Assembly (NCBI GenBank): GCA_050942895.1
Contig: JBMNOE010000002.1
Location: 62,001-126,000 of the forward strand
DNA from: JBNRMR01 sp050942895
GTDB lineage: Bacteria; Bacillota; Clostridia; Christensenellales; UBA1750
Direction of reading: 5' to 3'
Length of the DNA: 64,000 nucleotides
This document shows, piece after piece, positions 34,671 to 43,426 of this stretch. The translations under genes and the position numbers were made by a program. Under the pieces are notes generated by a model. It did no database searches. It was not told the origin of the DNA and was given only the letters and a program-made list of their open reading frames with translations. Positions within the stretch are counted from its first letter, which is position 1. Every line of letters begins with the position of its first letter.

Positions 34671-36437
34671 TCACCCTATTCCAAGTGACTCTATGGCCTG
34701 TTTAAGGCTTGAAACCGGCAGCGGCGTGATGCCGAACCCGGCTGCATCGCGCTCATTGGCACTGGGCAAAACCACCTTTTTGCAGCCCATGCTGATGGCT
34801 GCCCGAAGCTTTTCGTGGATCTCTCCAACGGGGAGGATATCGCCGCGCAGGGTAATCTCGCCCGTCATGGCAACATCCTTGTCTATGGGCTTGCCTGTAA
34901 GGCCGCTGTAGAGGGCCAGGGCGGCCGCCATGCCGATTGAAGGGCCGTCCACATTGCCGCCGCCCATGCAGTTAAATACGGCGCTTTTGCCCGCCAGCGC
35001 GCCCCCTGTCAGGGAGTTGACGGCTCTGAAGGCGTTCTTAGCGGCATCCTTCGCCATGCTGCCTGCGGCCTCATTTATCGAAACGCTACCGTCGCCATCG
35101 AAGATATCCACCTCCACGCCCAGCATGCAGCCGCGCCTCCCGGCGACTCCCAGGGCATAGACAACGCCGGCTTCGCATGAAGGAAGGCCCGCCTCTTCCC
35201 TTTCCAGCAGGAACATGCCGGCAGCTTCGCTCACATGGCGAACTTCCACCTCCTTGCCCTCCCTGAGAGCGGCGCCGTGAGCGCCAAGGAGTATGCGCAC
35301 GGCCTCCCTGCCGTCGTGGGCAGCCGTGGCGATATGCTCCGCGGCGTTCTCTCCCAGGGGGATGCAAAGGCGAGCTGCGGCCCCTTTGACGATCTTAAGG
35401 AGCATACCGTTGCTTAAGGGGTTAAAGTTAATAACGGCGCAGCGGGACACAAGAGCGGCAGGAAGCTCGCTTTCGCTCCTGGTGGTGGCGCCGATTAAGA
35501 CGAAATCGGCGGGAGCGCCCTCATCAAAGAGCCGCTTTATATACATGGGGATGTTTTCATCGGAGGGATCGTAGTAGGATGAGTGAAAATTCACCCGCCT
35601 GTCCTCCAAAACTTTCAGGAGCTTGTTTAGATTCATTGGGTCCATCTCGCCGATCTCGTCTATGAACAGAACGCCGCCGTGGGCCTGAGTCACAAGGCCG
35701 GTGCGGGGCTCCGGTATGGCCTCGCTGGCAAAAGAGGATCTCGTCCCCTGATATATGGGGTCGTGGACGGAGCCTATCAGCGGGTTGGTGCCGTCGCGGG
35801 GGTCGAAGCGCAGTGTGGCGCCGTCGGCTTCCACGAAAGGGGCGTTCTTTCCAAAGGGTGAATAGCGGGATAGCTTTGCGCTTTCAAGGGCCATCCTGGC
35901 GGCAGTGGTTTTTCCAACGCCTGTGGGGCCGGTCAAAATCATATGCTGGGGGTAAGGGGTGCAAAGGCAGGAGAGCATGGCGGAAAAGGCTCTGTCCTGG
36001 CCGATGAGGTCGCCGGACTGGGTGGGGCGCAGTGCTTTGCCGGCATTTATGGCGACGCTGTCGCTCTTAACAAGCTGGGCATATTTCAAAAGAGTGGAGG
36101 GGTTTTCACTCTTGTTCTTTTTGACCAGAATGTTCATGCGCACGTCCTCAAAGACCTTCTGCTGGTTGCGCATCAGCTCCTCCTCGGCCAGCGAATCGAT
36201 CTGCTTTTTTGCCAGCATCACCGCTTGCCAGTGGGCGACCTGCTTTTCCATCTCGTCCAAGGTGGCGCCGGGCCGGTTCATCACCAACATGCTCAGCGCC
36301 TTCAACCGCTCATCACCGCTGCTGTTTAGAGCATTTTCCAAGCCCAGCCTTTGCAGCCTTTCCTCGAAGCTGCTGCCCATCACCTCTTGAAGGACCTCCA
36401 ACACTGCTTGAGCCCGCGCATTTTTCTCTGTGATCAT
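34671..36437 (-). CDS. lonC: Lon-type protease, LonC/LonB-like
   Basis: A 588-aa AAA+ protease of the sporulation-associated LonB/LonC group, distinct from the full-length Lon at the left edge. N-terminal helical region (about 1-110), RMNILVKKNKSENPSTLLKY typical of LonC, Walker A GPTGVGKTT (about 165-173), Walker B VLFIDEIGE, then the protease domain with Ser in NVDGPSIG (about 508) and Lys in GEIHEK (about 551). It lacks the Lon substrate-binding N domain. AGGAGAGG precedes the ATG. It follows rplI on the same strand, the position where dnaB (dnaC in Bacillus) commonly sits in Firmicutes. LonC versus LonB is my reading of the N-terminus. Confidence 0.85.
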   Translation of the reverse strand: MITEKNARAQAVLEVLQEVMGSSFEERLQRLGLENALNSSGDERLKALSMLVMNRPGATLDEMEKQVAHWQAVMLAKKQIDSLAEEELMRNQQKVFEDVRMNILVKKNKSENPSTLLKYAQLVKSDSVAINAGKALRPTQSGDLIGQDRAFSAMLSCLCTPYPQHMILTGPTGVGKTTAARMALESAKLSRYSPFGKNAPFVEADGATLRFDPRDGTNPLIGSVHDPIYQGTRSSFASEAIPEPRTGLVTQAHGGVLFIDEIGEMDPMNLNKLLKVLEDRRVNFHSSYYDPSDENIPMYIKRLFDEGAPADFVLIGATTRSESELPAALVSRCAVINFNPLSNGMLLKIVKGAAARLCIPLGENAAEHIATAAHDGREAVRILLGAHGAALREGKEVEVRHVSEAAGMFLLEREEAGLPSCEAGVVYALGVAGRRGCMLGVEVDIFDGDGSVSINEAAGSMAKDAAKNAFRAVNSLTGGALAGKSAVFNCMGGGNVDGPSIGMAAALALYSGLTGKPIDKDVAMTGEITLRGDILPVGEIHEKLRAAISMGCKKVVLPSANERDAAGFGITPLPVSSLKQAIESLGIG

Positions 36438-36527
36438 TTCCCTCTCCTCCTGATTGTTTTTTGTTTATTATGTTCTTCACCATTTATTGTCAGGGCTGCC
36501 AATTTCTGGAAAAAGCCTCTGAACGCA

Positions 36528-36563
36528 GAACATCCGAAGGAATGGCTGTCCCTTCGGGTGTTC
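36528..36563 (-). terminator. Stem-loop between rplI and lonC
   Basis: Thirteen-bp stem GAACATCCGAAGG / CCTTCGGGTGTTC (one wobble), 10-nt loop, without an immediate T run. It may be a weak terminator or an RNA-processing site. Confidence 0.4.
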
Positions 36564-36607
36564 ATTGTGTTTATATCTTATTTTTGCTGCAACCAGACTC
36601 TTTAAAT

Positions 36608-37057
36608 CTATTCCTTTGCGACAATGCTGAGCTTGAGAACTGTGGAAATCTCCGGAAAAAGCTTAGCTTCGCATTCGGCAGGCCCGGTTTGCTTTATGCT
36701 GGAGGAAATATTCAGCTTTCTTCTGTCTATCTCTATGCCATGCTGTGCCTTTAGCGCGTCGGCGATCTCCTGATTGGTCACAGCGCCGAAGAGCCGGCCG
36801 GATTCCCCCGCCTTCACAGGGACAGTCACCACCATGTCCTTCATCTGAGCCCTAAGAGCGAGTGCCTGCTTTCTTTCCTCCTCTTTTTTATGGGCAATAG
36901 CTTCCTTTTGCTTTCTGATGGCATTCATGTTCTGAGCAGTGGCCTCAACCGCCAGTTTTTTGGGAAAAAGGAAGTTTCGGGCATAGCCGTCGCTCACATT
37001 CACGATATCGTCCTTCTTACCGGAGCCTTTAACATCCTCCAAGAGTATAACTTTCAT
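36608..37057 (-). CDS. rplI: Large ribosomal subunit protein bL9
   Basis: Structural protein of the 50S subunit that binds 23S rRNA near the L1 stalk. The 149-aa product has the N-terminal signature MKVILLEDVKGSGKKDDIV and DGYARNFLFPKKLA, the long central helix (about 40-75), and the C-terminal domain (VKAGESGRLFGAVTNQEIAD). GGAGGGAG precedes the ATG. It follows the DUF2232 gene as in other Firmicutes (yybS-yybT-rplI), but the intervening gdpP/yybT phosphodiesterase gene is missing here. Confidence 0.97.
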   Translation of the reverse strand: MKVILLEDVKGSGKKDDIVNVSDGYARNFLFPKKLAVEATAQNMNAIRKQKEAIAHKKEEERKQALALRAQMKDMVVTVPVKAGESGRLFGAVTNQEIADALKAQHGIEIDRRKLNISSSIKQTGPAECEAKLFPEISTVLKLSIVAKE

Positions 37058-37127
37058 ATGCTCCCTCCTCAGCTCTTTTTCTTTATTTTTTTCTTTATAT
37101 ATCTATTCATTTGCCAGGCTGGCAATA

Positions 37128-38153
37128 TCATTGCTCCTCGTCGTCATCGTCCCTGTCTTTTTTGAAAAGATCGTCAAGCCTGCCTTTTTTTATCATATCA
37201 GCCAAGTTTGAGCGCAGGCGCACAGGGGCGATTCTGTCCATCAAGCCGGCGATGAACAGCGCAGGCCGGAACACCATCAGCAATGCGCCTATGAGGGCGT
37301 AGCGCCAGCCCGGTCTTGCACCCTGCATCTTCATGCTGAAGGCCATGTGAACCATGCCCTGAAGTATGAATAAAGAGTAGGCCGTCATCCACACGGCGTA
37401 GGCGGCAGAAACCAGGTTTGCGGCCTGCACATAGGGCGAGAGGAAGTATAGGAATATTGCCGAGAGAATCAGCGTGCGGCCGGTATACTTTGGAAGGAAC
37501 CATTTATAAACATCAAATGGAACTCCGAACCTCTCCCCTTCCCCCTTCCGTGCAGCGACTTTTCTGGCGGCCATTACGCCCAGGGCCGAGCCAAGCACCG
37601 CATAGCTGAGGATTTGGCCGATGAACTGCTGTCTAATTATAAGCTCCATTTCGTAGAGCAAATCGTTTATTGTTATTTCAAGGCCCATTGAGCTGAAATA
37701 GGTCCCCCAAAAGCCCGGATAAAGGGTATCTGCGTAAGAAAGAAAACCGCGGATGGTTTCGATAATCAATGTGACAAAGTCGCCGCTTTGAGTCTGCATG
37801 AATATTATAGCGCCGAACAACGTCGCCGCAATGACGCAAAAGACGGAGATGACAGCATATTCAGCCTTAACCCCCGGGCGCATGGTGACAACGGCAGCAA
37901 AAAGCGATAACAGCGCAATGCACAAGGCGAACACGCCGACGGCGGGGCCGACCACAGACCAAAGGAGCCCGCCCAGCATGACCGCGCCCAAAAAGGCCGG
38001 CAGAGCGCCAAAGCCCGTCCTGATGCAAAGAAGAGCCACCAGCCAGACGAAGCCGAGGGGGGTCACATAAAAGGGAAATATCAACAGGCTGATAACAGCC
38101 AGACCGACAGCCGCTAATAACCCAAGCAAATTTCTTTTAACACTTTGAGGCAT
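37128..38153 (-). CDS. DUF2232 membrane protein (YybS-like)
   Basis: A 341-aa polytopic membrane protein with about eight hydrophobic helices, ending in a highly charged cytoplasmic tail (KKDRDDDDEEQ). Family DUF2232 (Bacillus YybS) is of unknown function but is linked to the gdpP-rplI region. ATG 38153 is chosen for the CGGAGGG site 7 bp upstream. First gene of a probable DUF2232-rplI-lonC operon. No catalytic motif is visible, so no activity is assigned. Confidence 0.85.
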   Translation of the reverse strand: MPQSVKRNLLGLLAAVGLAVISLLIFPFYVTPLGFVWLVALLCIRTGFGALPAFLGAVMLGGLLWSVVGPAVGVFALCIALLSLFAAVVTMRPGVKAEYAVISVFCVIAATLFGAIIFMQTQSGDFVTLIIETIRGFLSYADTLYPGFWGTYFSSMGLEITINDLLYEMELIIRQQFIGQILSYAVLGSALGVMAARKVAARKGEGERFGVPFDVYKWFLPKYTGRTLILSAIFLYFLSPYVQAANLVSAAYAVWMTAYSLFILQGMVHMAFSMKMQGARPGWRYALIGALLMVFRPALFIAGLMDRIAPVRLRSNLADMIKKGRLDDLFKKDRDDDDEEQ

Positions 38154-38175
38154 TTTCCCTCCGCTCTTTTTCTTT

Positions 38176-38213
38176 GAGAAGGTTTTTTGCAAGTCTTTTG
38201 CAAACCTTTCTTA
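38176..38213 (-). terminator. Imperfect stem-loop upstream of the DUF2232 gene
   Basis: AGAAGGTTT pairs with AAACCTTTCT (bulged) with inner TGCAA/TTGCA pairing; no T run. Possibly a terminator for the Cys-rich gene or a leader structure of the rplI operon. Confidence 0.35.
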
Positions 38214-38289
38214 AAGAATAAGAAATATATTAATATTCTAAAGCCGGCGCGTTTATGTGTCAACGACCAGAATAAGGTATAACTCAAGT

Positions 38290-38499
38290 TTATATATCTT
38301 CTTTTAGCCAGTCCTCATATTCATCGCCCTCCAGGCGCACAGGGCCGATTTCGATTTTCTTATAGCCGTCCTGGCAATCACCCTCAATGCATTTCATGCA
38401 ATCATCGCAGATTTTTGCGCTGTCAAGATCGCAGACCATACAATCGCCGCACTCGCTGCATATCTCATCTTCCCTAAGCACGCAAAGCCTCACGCTCAT
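38290..38499 (-). CDS. Small Cys-rich, probably metal-binding protein (69 aa)
   Basis: A 69-aa acidic protein with nine Cys in the first 42 residues: CVLREDEICSECGDCMVCD and KICDDCMKCIEGDC. The CxxCxxCxxC spacing resembles ferredoxin-like or zinc-knuckle clusters, but I do not know a named family; similar small proteins occur in clostridial genomes. ATG 38499 is chosen because GCAGGAGG lies 7 bp upstream, and the codons upstream of it have no protein character. It sits alone between the DUF2232 gene (same strand) and a divergent TSUP transporter gene. Iron-sulfur or zinc binding is inferred only from Cys spacing. Confidence 0.8.
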   Translation of the reverse strand: MSVRLCVLREDEICSECGDCMVCDLDSAKICDDCMKCIEGDCQDGYKKIEIGPVRLEGDEYEDWLKEDI

Positions 38500-38590
38500 G
38501 GCCTGCCTCCTGCTAAGTTCTATGGTATTATGATATAGTATATCATTTATTGGGCTGCAATACAATTTTTTATTGTCACAGAGTATCACC

Positions 38591-38619
38591 TTGTAAAAAC
38601 TGTGTATAGCTGATATAAT
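38591..38619 (+). promoter_or_regulatory. Promoter of the TSUP transporter gene
   Basis: TTGTAA (38591-38596), 17-bp spacer, TATAAT (38614-38619), 47 bp before the start codon. Confidence 0.75.
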
Positions 38620-38666
38620 TCATTAGTTGACAGGACATGACAGCATGTTTTTAAGGAAGGTTTTAG

Positions 38667-39464
38667 ATGCAGGGCGATTTTGCGATTGAGAGCTTTCTGT
38701 CCCTCTGGCGAATTTTGGCAATAGTGTGCCCGCTGGTGTTTTTTGCGGGATTCGTGGACGCCGTCGCAGGAGGTGGGGGCGTGATATCGTTGCCTGCTTA
38801 TCTTGTCGCAGGGCTGCCTGCGCATTTCGCCGCCGGAACAAACAAGATGGCAAACGGTTTAGGCACGGCGATGGCAGTGTGGAAGTACATGAAGGGCGGA
38901 AAAATCCTCTGGAGGGTGGCGCTTTTTTCCACCATAGGATCGTTGCTGGGCTCCGCAATTGGCACAAGGATTGCCCTTAGTTTTCCTGAAAACACTCTGA
39001 GGATGGTGATGATAGCCGCCATTCCGCTGGTCGCAGTCTTTATGCTGGTAAAAAAAGATTTCGGCAGTGAGGCAAGGCCTGAAAGGGAGCTTTCCTCAAG
39101 GGCATCAGTTGCGCTTTCTTTTGCCATCGGGCTTGTTATCGGCTGTTATGACGGACTTGTCGGCCCGGGAACAGGCACTTTTTTGATACTGGCCTACACC
39201 GGAATATTGGGGATGGACATGCTTTTGTCCTCCGGCTGCGCGAAGGTGGCGAATCTGGCATCCAACGTGGCGTCCATGGTGGTTTACTTAATCGGCGGCA
39301 AGATAGTATACCTTGTGGCCCTTCCGGCGGCTGTTTTCAGCATTGCAGGGAACTATCTGGGGGCGCGCTTCGCACTTAAAAACGGAAGCGGCTTCATCCG
39401 CAAGATGATGTTTCTAGTGCTGGCGCTATTGCTCGCAAAGCTGATATGGGATATCATAGCCTAA
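38667..39464 (+). CDS. TSUP family transporter (TauE/SafE-like)
   Basis: A 265-aa membrane protein with about eight helices in two repeats. Family hallmarks: FFAGFVDAVAGGGGVISLPA (about 21-40, the N-terminal repeat motif) and IGCYDGLVGPGTGTFLIL (about 152-169, the C-terminal counterpart). TSUP proteins carry small anions such as sulfite, sulfoacetate or organosulfonates, but the substrate cannot be read from sequence. The RBS is AAGGAAGG. It precedes a Gfo/Idh oxidoreductase that has its own promoter, so they are probably separate units. Confidence 0.9.
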   Translation: MQGDFAIESFLSLWRILAIVCPLVFFAGFVDAVAGGGGVISLPAYLVAGLPAHFAAGTNKMANGLGTAMAVWKYMKGGKILWRVALFSTIGSLLGSAIGTRIALSFPENTLRMVMIAAIPLVAVFMLVKKDFGSEARPERELSSRASVALSFAIGLVIGCYDGLVGPGTGTFLILAYTGILGMDMLLSSGCAKVANLASNVASMVVYLIGGKIVYLVALPAAVFSIAGNYLGARFALKNGSGFIRKMMFLVLALLLAKLIWDIIA

Positions 39465-39508
39465 GGACCATATATCATATATCATATGTAAAAATATGCG
39501 GATATCTA

Positions 39509-39537
39509 TTTACAGCTTAACAAAAGAGTACTAAAAT
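39509..39537 (+). promoter_or_regulatory. Promoter of the Gfo/Idh oxidoreductase gene
   Basis: TTTACA (39509-39514), 17-bp spacer, TAAAAT (39532-39537). It gives a leader of about 125 nt in which I see no known element. The DNA just upstream carries short CATATAT repeats. Confidence 0.65.
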
Positions 39538-39669
39538 AGAGACATAATGTTTCAACCAATCCAAGGGCGGCGTATCAGGGCGTTAAAAAACTGTGCTGGC
39601 GCCCGAGCTGCAGGCGCGTTGCGCCATAACCGTAAAGCCGTTGCACAGCGGCGGATAGGAAGAAAGGGT

Positions 39670-40674
39670 ATGGAAAAGATCAAGGTCGCAATAATCGGCT
39701 GCGGGGGTATTCACAAAAAACACTCCGCGGCGATCAGAGAGATTGAAGGCGCTCAGCTGATAGTCGTATGCGACACCGACGAGGAGAGGGCGAAGGCCTC
39801 CGCCCAAGAAAACAACTGTGCTTGGACCGCTGATTACAAAGAGGTGCTTGCAAACGAAGAAGTGCAGGTGGTGCATCTTTGCCTGCCGCATTATCTGCAT
39901 GCCAGCATGTCTATCGAAGCGATGGAAGCCGGAAAAGCGGTGCTGCTGGAAAAGCCTTTGGGCATGACCAGCGAGGAAGGGCGAAGCGTCGTCGAAGCGC
40001 AGAAAAAGACAGGTGCGTTTTTCGGCGTTTGCTTCCAGAACCGTTACCGCCCTGTTATCAATAAGCTAAAAAGCATTATGAACAGCGCAGAGGCGGGCGA
40101 GATACTTTGCGGCAGGGCTTTTGTGACCTGGTCGAGGACGGATGCCTACTATAAATCCGCAAGCTGGCGGGGAACCTGGGCCCAAGAGGGCGGCGGGGTG
40201 CTGATCAACCAGACTATACACACGCTGGATCTGCTTCAGTGGATGTTCGGCGGCGTTGACATGAGCAAGGTCAAGGGCAGCATCAGCAACAACTCGCTTA
40301 GCGATGTTATCGAGGTGGAGGACACAGCGGATATCCGCATGGTGACAAATGACGGCAAGGTGGTGCTGTTCTACGGCACTAATGCATACACTCAAAACTC
40401 CCAGGTTTTGTTTGACATCACATGCGAAAATGTCAGCCTTCGCGCCGAGAAGGAGCTTACCGTCCGCTGGAATGACGGCCGGGTGGAGACCTTTACCGAG
40501 GAACAGGCCACAGGCCAGCACGCATACTGGGGGCTCGATCATGATACTTTGATAAGGGATTTCTACGCCAAGTATTCTGCCGGCGAGAAGTTTGAGATCG
40601 ACGCTGAGGAGGCGCTCAAATCCCTGGAGATAATTGACAGTGTTTACAAAAGCTCATCTATGAGAAAAATTTAG
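39670..40674 (+). CDS. Gfo/Idh/MocA family NAD(P)-dependent oxidoreductase
   Basis: Sugar or inositol dehydrogenase-like enzyme, 334 aa. The N-terminal Rossmann fold has GCGGIHKKH (about 11-19) and the nucleotide-binding strand VVCDTDEERA; EKPLGMTSEEG (about 94-104) contains the family EKP motif with catalytic Lys, and GGGVLINQTIHTLDLLQWMFG (about 177-197) contains the active-site His region. ATG 39670 is chosen because the family N-terminus starts here (MEKIKVAIIGCGG) with GGAAGAAAGG upstream. A terminator and then a PmoA-like gene follow. Such pairs are common in loci for plant or host sugar derivatives; the substrate is not known. Confidence 0.92.
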   Translation: MEKIKVAIIGCGGIHKKHSAAIREIEGAQLIVVCDTDEERAKASAQENNCAWTADYKEVLANEEVQVVHLCLPHYLHASMSIEAMEAGKAVLLEKPLGMTSEEGRSVVEAQKKTGAFFGVCFQNRYRPVINKLKSIMNSAEAGEILCGRAFVTWSRTDAYYKSASWRGTWAQEGGGVLINQTIHTLDLLQWMFGGVDMSKVKGSISNNSLSDVIEVEDTADIRMVTNDGKVVLFYGTNAYTQNSQVLFDITCENVSLRAEKELTVRWNDGRVETFTEEQATGQHAYWGLDHDTLIRDFYAKYSAGEKFEIDAEEALKSLEIIDSVYKSSSMRKI

Positions 40675-40684
40675 CTAATGCCAG

Positions 40685-40716
40685 GCGGCCGACAGGAAAA
40701 CTGCCGGCCGCTTTTC
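40685..40716 (+). terminator. Terminator after the Gfo/Idh gene
   Basis: GCGGCCG pairs with CGGCCGC with additional CAG/CTG pairing inside, followed by TTTTCTATT; it lies 28 bp before the next start codon. Confidence 0.7.
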
Positions 40717-40744
40717 TATTTATGGCCGGAGCTTGGAGGGTGCT

Positions 40745-42136
40745 ATGATAAAAAAGATGGCTGTTGAGATAATTGTGAAGCTGAATGAACCGGTGATGAT
40801 TGGAAAGACGCTTGAAAAGAGCATTCCCCTTTCGGACTTGCTGCCGGAGGAGACGGCGGGCGTAATCGACGAGCATTCCTTTTGGATGGAAGAAGTGACC
40901 GATGAAAACAAGGAAGTTTTGGTGCAGTTTTCATCTGATATTCAGCAGCGTATACCAAGGGACGAGCCGCCATCCAGCCCGCGCAAGCCTGCGCCCCAAA
41001 ACGGCACCATTCCCGCGGCGCATCCGTCTGCATTGCGCTATTCCTGCCTTGATCAGGGGCGAAATCTGGCAAGGTGCTCCGGAACATTCACATGGCTTAT
41101 TGGGCCGTCCGGCGATTTGCTCAGAAAGTTTCTGCTGCATTTTGATCTGGTGCAGGAGGGCGAGTTTTTCCAGCTCTCCCCCGCCCCTCATAATTTTGTC
41201 GTCATATATCCGGACGGCAGAATTCCCCAAAGGGCTCAATATCAGCGGGCGCAGATTCTTCCCCACATAACGCCGGACTTTAAGATCGGCGCATATTTGG
41301 GCGATGAGCTGATATGCGGGTATAATTATTCAAAGGATTTGGACAAGCCTTATTTTTACCCTGTGAGGGGGCCTTCGGGAAGCTATATCACCACCGTGGG
41401 CAAGCCCCATGACCCTACGGACAGCCATCAGCACCACAAATCTCTTTGGATTGCACACCAGCGGATAAACGGCGTGAACTTCTGGGAAGAATGGCCTGAC
41501 TGCGGCAAGATAACACATCAGGGCTTTGATGAGCTTGTGAGCGGGCCGCTGTTTGCACGCATAGTTGAGAGAAACAGGTGGGAGCGGGCGGGGCGAGTTC
41601 ATGCATATGAAAAGCGCAGCTTTACGCTGTATAAAACGCCCGGCAGCTTTAGGTATATTGATATTCAGATAGAGATGGAGCCGGAAACAGAAGGGCGCTT
41701 TGCGGGGGATCTTGTTATCGGCAGCACGATATGGGGGTTTTTGGCGATAAGGCTGAAGGAGTCCATGACGCCACTGGATGCGGGCGGAGAGATCCGCAAC
41801 TCCAACGGTCAGATAAACGAGCATCAGGTCATATGGGAGAGCGCAAAATGGTGCGATATATCCGGTCCGCTTAAGGACGGCCTTTGGAACGGCGCGGCGA
41901 TATTCGATAACCCGAAAAACTTCAGCTTTCCATGCGGCTGGCAGTGCAGGAATGACGGCTTTATCTGCTCATCCTTTTCAAACAACGGGGATTATGTGGT
42001 GAAAATGGGCGAAAAGCTGGTGGTGAGGCACAGGGTTTTCCTCCACGAGGGAAACGCCTTAGGCGGCCATGTGGAGCAGGCCTTCGGGGATTATGTGAGC
42101 GGATACGATATCGACTTCGGGCTTATGCCTGAGTAA
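40745..42136 (+). CDS. PmoA/DUF6807-like protein
   Basis: A 463-aa protein whose C-terminal two thirds match the PmoA-like family (beta-sandwich proteins first named from a methane-oxygenase annotation, but common in polysaccharide-degrading bacteria). The key stretch is KPYFYPVRGPSGSYITTVGK followed by DPTDSHQHHKSLWIAHQRING (about 200-245), with a His cluster suited to metal or substrate binding. The N-terminal 90 residues (MAVEIIVKLNEPVMIGKTLE...) include a Pro-rich linker and are not recognised. ATG 40745 has TTGGAGGG 4-5 bp upstream. No enzymatic activity is established for the family; the Gfo/Idh neighbour suggests sugar metabolism. Confidence 0.8.
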   Translation: MIKKMAVEIIVKLNEPVMIGKTLEKSIPLSDLLPEETAGVIDEHSFWMEEVTDENKEVLVQFSSDIQQRIPRDEPPSSPRKPAPQNGTIPAAHPSALRYSCLDQGRNLARCSGTFTWLIGPSGDLLRKFLLHFDLVQEGEFFQLSPAPHNFVVIYPDGRIPQRAQYQRAQILPHITPDFKIGAYLGDELICGYNYSKDLDKPYFYPVRGPSGSYITTVGKPHDPTDSHQHHKSLWIAHQRINGVNFWEEWPDCGKITHQGFDELVSGPLFARIVERNRWERAGRVHAYEKRSFTLYKTPGSFRYIDIQIEMEPETEGRFAGDLVIGSTIWGFLAIRLKESMTPLDAGGEIRNSNGQINEHQVIWESAKWCDISGPLKDGLWNGAAIFDNPKNFSFPCGWQCRNDGFICSSFSNNGDYVVKMGEKLVVRHRVFLHEGNALGGHVEQAFGDYVSGYDIDFGLMPE

Positions 42137-42249
42137 TAAAGCGTTGTATTGGGGGTGGAGCGGTCTTTTAGGCAGGCATTATTCCGGCTTATATTTGCTA
42201 TAAAATTGCCACAGAGACGCCGACTTTTGGTGTATATTGATTTGCTTTG

Positions 42250-42258
42250 TGATATAAT
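42250..42258 (+). promoter_or_regulatory. Extended -10 promoter of asnA
   Basis: TGATATAAT, a TGn extended -10 element with no clear -35, 35 bp before the start codon. Confidence 0.6.
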
Positions 42259-42292
42259 ACCTAATTGATGAATTTATTTAGGGAGCAAAGCA

Positions 42293-43303
42293 ATGATAAG
42301 CAAGACCTATATTCCGGAAAACTACAGACCCAGGCTTTCCCTTCGGGAGACTGAAAGGGCGATAAAGCTTGTTAAGGACGGATTTGAGCGTAATCTGGCT
42401 GAAAAGCTGAACCTTGAAAGAATCAGCGCGCCCTTGTTCATATTGCCGGCCAGCGGTCTTAACGATAACTTAAGCGGCGTGGAGCGGCCTGTGGATTTTG
42501 ACATCCCATGCCTTAAGGATACGGCGGAGATCATCCATTCGCTGGCGAAGTGGAAACGCATGGCTTTGCACCGGTATGGTTTTTTTATGGGCGAGGGAAT
42601 TTACACCGACATGAACGCAATCCGCCGCGATGAGGAGCTGGACAATATCCACTCGATATATGTGGATCAATGGGATTGGGAGAAGATAATGGACCGCAGT
42701 CAGCGGACGATCGATTATCTTAAAGAGGTTGTAGGGGGAATTGTGGATGCGCTGAAAATGACCCTTGAGCAGCTAAAGGAGGCTTTCCCTGCAATTACCC
42801 TTGAAATCGGCGGAGAGGTGAAGTTCATTTCATCACAGGAGCTGTTGGACAGATATCCCGTCCTTCCCCCAAAAGAGAGGGAAAACGCCATCTGCAAGGA
42901 GTATGGCGTGGTTTTTATTACCCAGATAGGAAAGACACTTTCCGACGGCACAAAGCATGACGGGCGCGCACCGGACTATGATGACTGGGAGCTGAACGGC
43001 GATCTGATGGTGTGGAACGACGTGCTGAAAAGCGCGCTGGAGCTTTCCAGCATGGGTATTCGGGTGGACGATGAAAGCCTGTTGAGTCAGCTAAAGGCCA
43101 GCGGCTGCATGGACAGGGCGAATTTGCCCTTTCACTCGATGCTGCTTTCAAAAAAGCTGCCCCTTACGATCGGCGGGGGCATAGGACAGTCGCGGCTTTG
43201 TATGTATCTTTTGCAGATGGCCCATATCGGAGAGGTGCAGGCCTCCCTTTGGAGCCAGGAGGATCATGATCTTTGCGAGTCCAAAGGTGTGCTCTTGCTT
43301 TAA
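42293..43303 (+). CDS. asnA: Aspartate--ammonia ligase (asparagine synthetase A)
   Basis: Makes asparagine from aspartate, ammonia and ATP; fold of class II aminoacyl-tRNA synthetases. The 336-aa protein has family length and motifs: SAPLFILPASGLNDNLSGVE near residue 45, RPVDFDIP, KWKRMALHRYGF (about 86-97), GEGIYTDMNAIRRDE, DQWDWE, and GGGIGQSRLCMYLLQ (class II motif 3, about 296-310) near the C-terminus. It has its own promoter and a strong terminator, so it is monocistronic. No AsnC-type regulator adjoins it. Confidence 0.96.
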   Translation: MISKTYIPENYRPRLSLRETERAIKLVKDGFERNLAEKLNLERISAPLFILPASGLNDNLSGVERPVDFDIPCLKDTAEIIHSLAKWKRMALHRYGFFMGEGIYTDMNAIRRDEELDNIHSIYVDQWDWEKIMDRSQRTIDYLKEVVGGIVDALKMTLEQLKEAFPAITLEIGGEVKFISSQELLDRYPVLPPKERENAICKEYGVVFITQIGKTLSDGTKHDGRAPDYDDWELNGDLMVWNDVLKSALELSSMGIRVDDESLLSQLKASGCMDRANLPFHSMLLSKKLPLTIGGGIGQSRLCMYLLQMAHIGEVQASLWSQEDHDLCESKGVLLL

Positions 43304-43322
43304 TCCTTCTTTTGTTATATTT

Positions 43323-43348
43323 AAAGAGCGGTTCGCCGCTCTTTTTTT
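43323..43348 (+). terminator. Terminator of asnA
   Basis: AAAGAGCGG-TTCG-CCGCTCTTT followed by five more T, 20 bp after the stop. Confidence 0.9.
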
Positions 43349-43426
43349 GTGCTTTTCCTTTTGGGCGAGGATAATGTATAATAATGTCGTGGATAATAAT
43401 CTTCTACTGCAAAAGGAGGTCTACTT

